Assembly (NCBI GenBank): GCA_937967805.1
Contig: CALBTC010000335.1
Span: 1-5,787 of the forward strand
DNA length: 5,787 bases
Reading direction: 5' to 3'
Source of the DNA: an uncultured Anaerolineaceae bacterium
GTDB taxonomy: Bacteria; Chloroflexota; Anaerolineae; Promineifilales; Promineifilaceae
Shown piece by piece: positions 5,234-5,787 of this stretch. Both the position numbers and the translations under genes were made by a program. The number at the start of each line of letters is the position of its first letter. The first letter of the stretch is position 1. The notes below the pieces were generated by a model that saw nothing but the letters and a program-made list of their open reading frames with translations, made no database searches and was not told the origin of the DNA.

Positions 5234-5425
5234 CACCGGGGTTAGCGGTGTATCAAATTCAGGCAGTATTATAGACAGTTTTTCTCGTCTTACCAACTTC
5301 CCCGGTGTCGTCGTACAAAGCACGGGCGTACACGTTACGCAATGCATTGAACCGTTTGTTCAGGCGCAACGGCCGTTTGCGTGGCATATCCACGCGCCTG
5401 CAACATAGTCGCTGGAGGATAAAGT
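5234..5425 (+). promoter_or_regulatory. Structured leader region upstream of the response regulator
   Basis: This gene-free stretch holds several complementary pairs: CACCGGGG (5234-5241) with CCCCGGTG (5300-5307); GCGTA (5326-5330) with TACGC (5336-5340); palindrome CAATGCATTG (5340-5349); palindrome AACGGCCGTT (5368-5377); CAGGCGC (5361-5367) with GCGCCTG (5394-5400); and GCGTGG (5379-5384) with CCACGC (5390-5395) around CATAT. The last two pairings are mutually exclusive. A -10-like TATTAT is at 5267-5272, but no -35 at proper spacing is seen. A transcript from there would carry a folded 5' leader of about 150 nt. No known riboswitch class was recognised. Confidence 0.4.
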
Positions 5426-5430
5426 TGGTG

Positions 5431-5787
5431 ATGATAATGAGTCGAAAAATCCGGGTGGTGGTAATAGATGATCAGGAGGTGGTGCGCATCGGGGTGAGAG
5501 CGGCGCTGGAGCGTAACGGCCGTATCGAAATCGTGGCCGAAGGCGCAACAGAAGCCGACGCGATCCGGTTGGCTAATGCCCATCACCCGGATGTGCTGCT
5601 GCTGGGGTTAAACACAATCAATAAAGCCAAGCTGGCGCACAGGACCTTGTCTGCTTTTGACACCATTCGCCGCCTGGTGAAAGACTGCCATACAAAGGTT
5701 CTGCTACTCTCCCGGCATGGTCAAAAGGGCCTCATGCACACCATGTTGCATGCCGGCGCCAGCGGCTTCATGCTCAAGGATGAAGCC
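5431..5787 (+). CDS. Response regulator receiver domain lacking the phospho-acceptor Asp, 3' partial
   Basis: 119 codons are visible before the window ends. GGAGGA (5414-5419) lies 8 nt before GTG 5428 and 11 nt before ATG 5431, so the start could be either; ATG 5437 is less likely. The sequence is a NarL/FixJ-like receiver: VVVIDDQEVVRIGVRAALE (residues 9-27) with the acidic pair D13-D14, PDVLLLGLN (53-61), VLLLSRH (90-96) with Ser in the Thr/Ser position, and AGASGFMLKDEA with the conserved Lys116. The phosphorylated Asp is replaced by Gly59 (codon GGG at 5605-5607). The usual MPxxDG loop is gone, replaced by an extended NTINKAKLAHRTLSAF segment about eight residues longer than normal. The C-terminal helix-turn-helix expected for this family would lie beyond the edge. 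It probably acts without phosphorylation. No sensor kinase is seen in the window. Confidence 0.82.
   Translation, partial: MIMSRKIRVVVIDDQEVVRIGVRAALERNGRIEIVAEGATEADAIRLANAHHPDVLLLGLNTINKAKLAHRTLSAFDTIRRLVKDCHTKVLLLSRHGQKGLMHTMLHAGASGFMLKDEA

Noticed and set aside
1057..5339. The 9-mer CACGTTACG shared by the G8/C8 hairpin (1057-1065) and the right leader (5331-5339), considered as a repeated protein site
   Set aside because: Many 9-mers are expected twice in a window of this size by chance, and the flanks do not match.

Overview
This window most likely comes from a Chloroflexota bacterium (Anaerolineae- or Caldilineae-like). That is an inference from roughly 50-55% GC, a NarL-type receiver with a degenerate active site, and a gene set otherwise best known from Actinobacteria. 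No rRNA or other taxonomic marker is present. All seven genes that can be placed confidently lie on the + strand, and one further partial gene runs off the right edge on the same strand.

Left part (1-2214): an accessory or mobile-element type module. It starts inside a ParA-family partition ATPase (N-terminus cut off by the window edge), followed 6 nt later by a small basic protein with a ribbon-helix-helix fold, which looks like the DNA-binding partner of ParA. After a striking G8/C8 perfect hairpin comes a two-domain phage-type antirepressor (P22_AR_N-like N-terminus, ORF6C-like C-terminus), then a small stand-alone winged-helix protein resembling the RQC domain. Partition genes next to an antirepressor suggest a plasmid, phage-plasmid or integrated element.

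Middle (2215-5133): a 219-nt intergenic region with two good sigma70-like promoters, each overlapped by an inverted repeat, precedes a compact four-gene operon. The genes encode an EspR-like helix-turn-helix regulator, an ImmA/IrrE-type HExxH metallopeptidase, a 7-TM protein with a cytoplasmic C-terminal domain resembling the MAB_1171c/DUF6545 family, and a PAP2-like membrane phosphatase that starts inside the end of the previous gene at a TTG with a perfect Shine-Dalgarno. My reading is a peptidase-relieved repressor circuit controlling a membrane or lipid function. This is the most likely place for an undescribed system.

Right part (5134-5787): a non-coding stretch of nearly 300 nt full of inverted repeats. 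It includes a long hairpin with its T-tract on the minus strand, mutually exclusive stems, and a possible four-codon leader ORF. It leads into the receiver domain of a NarL/FixJ-like response regulator whose phospho-acceptor Asp is replaced by Gly and whose adjoining loop is enlarged. The regulator is cut by the window end before its expected DNA-binding domain.

The palindrome ACGGCCGT is scattered through the window far more often than chance would give.
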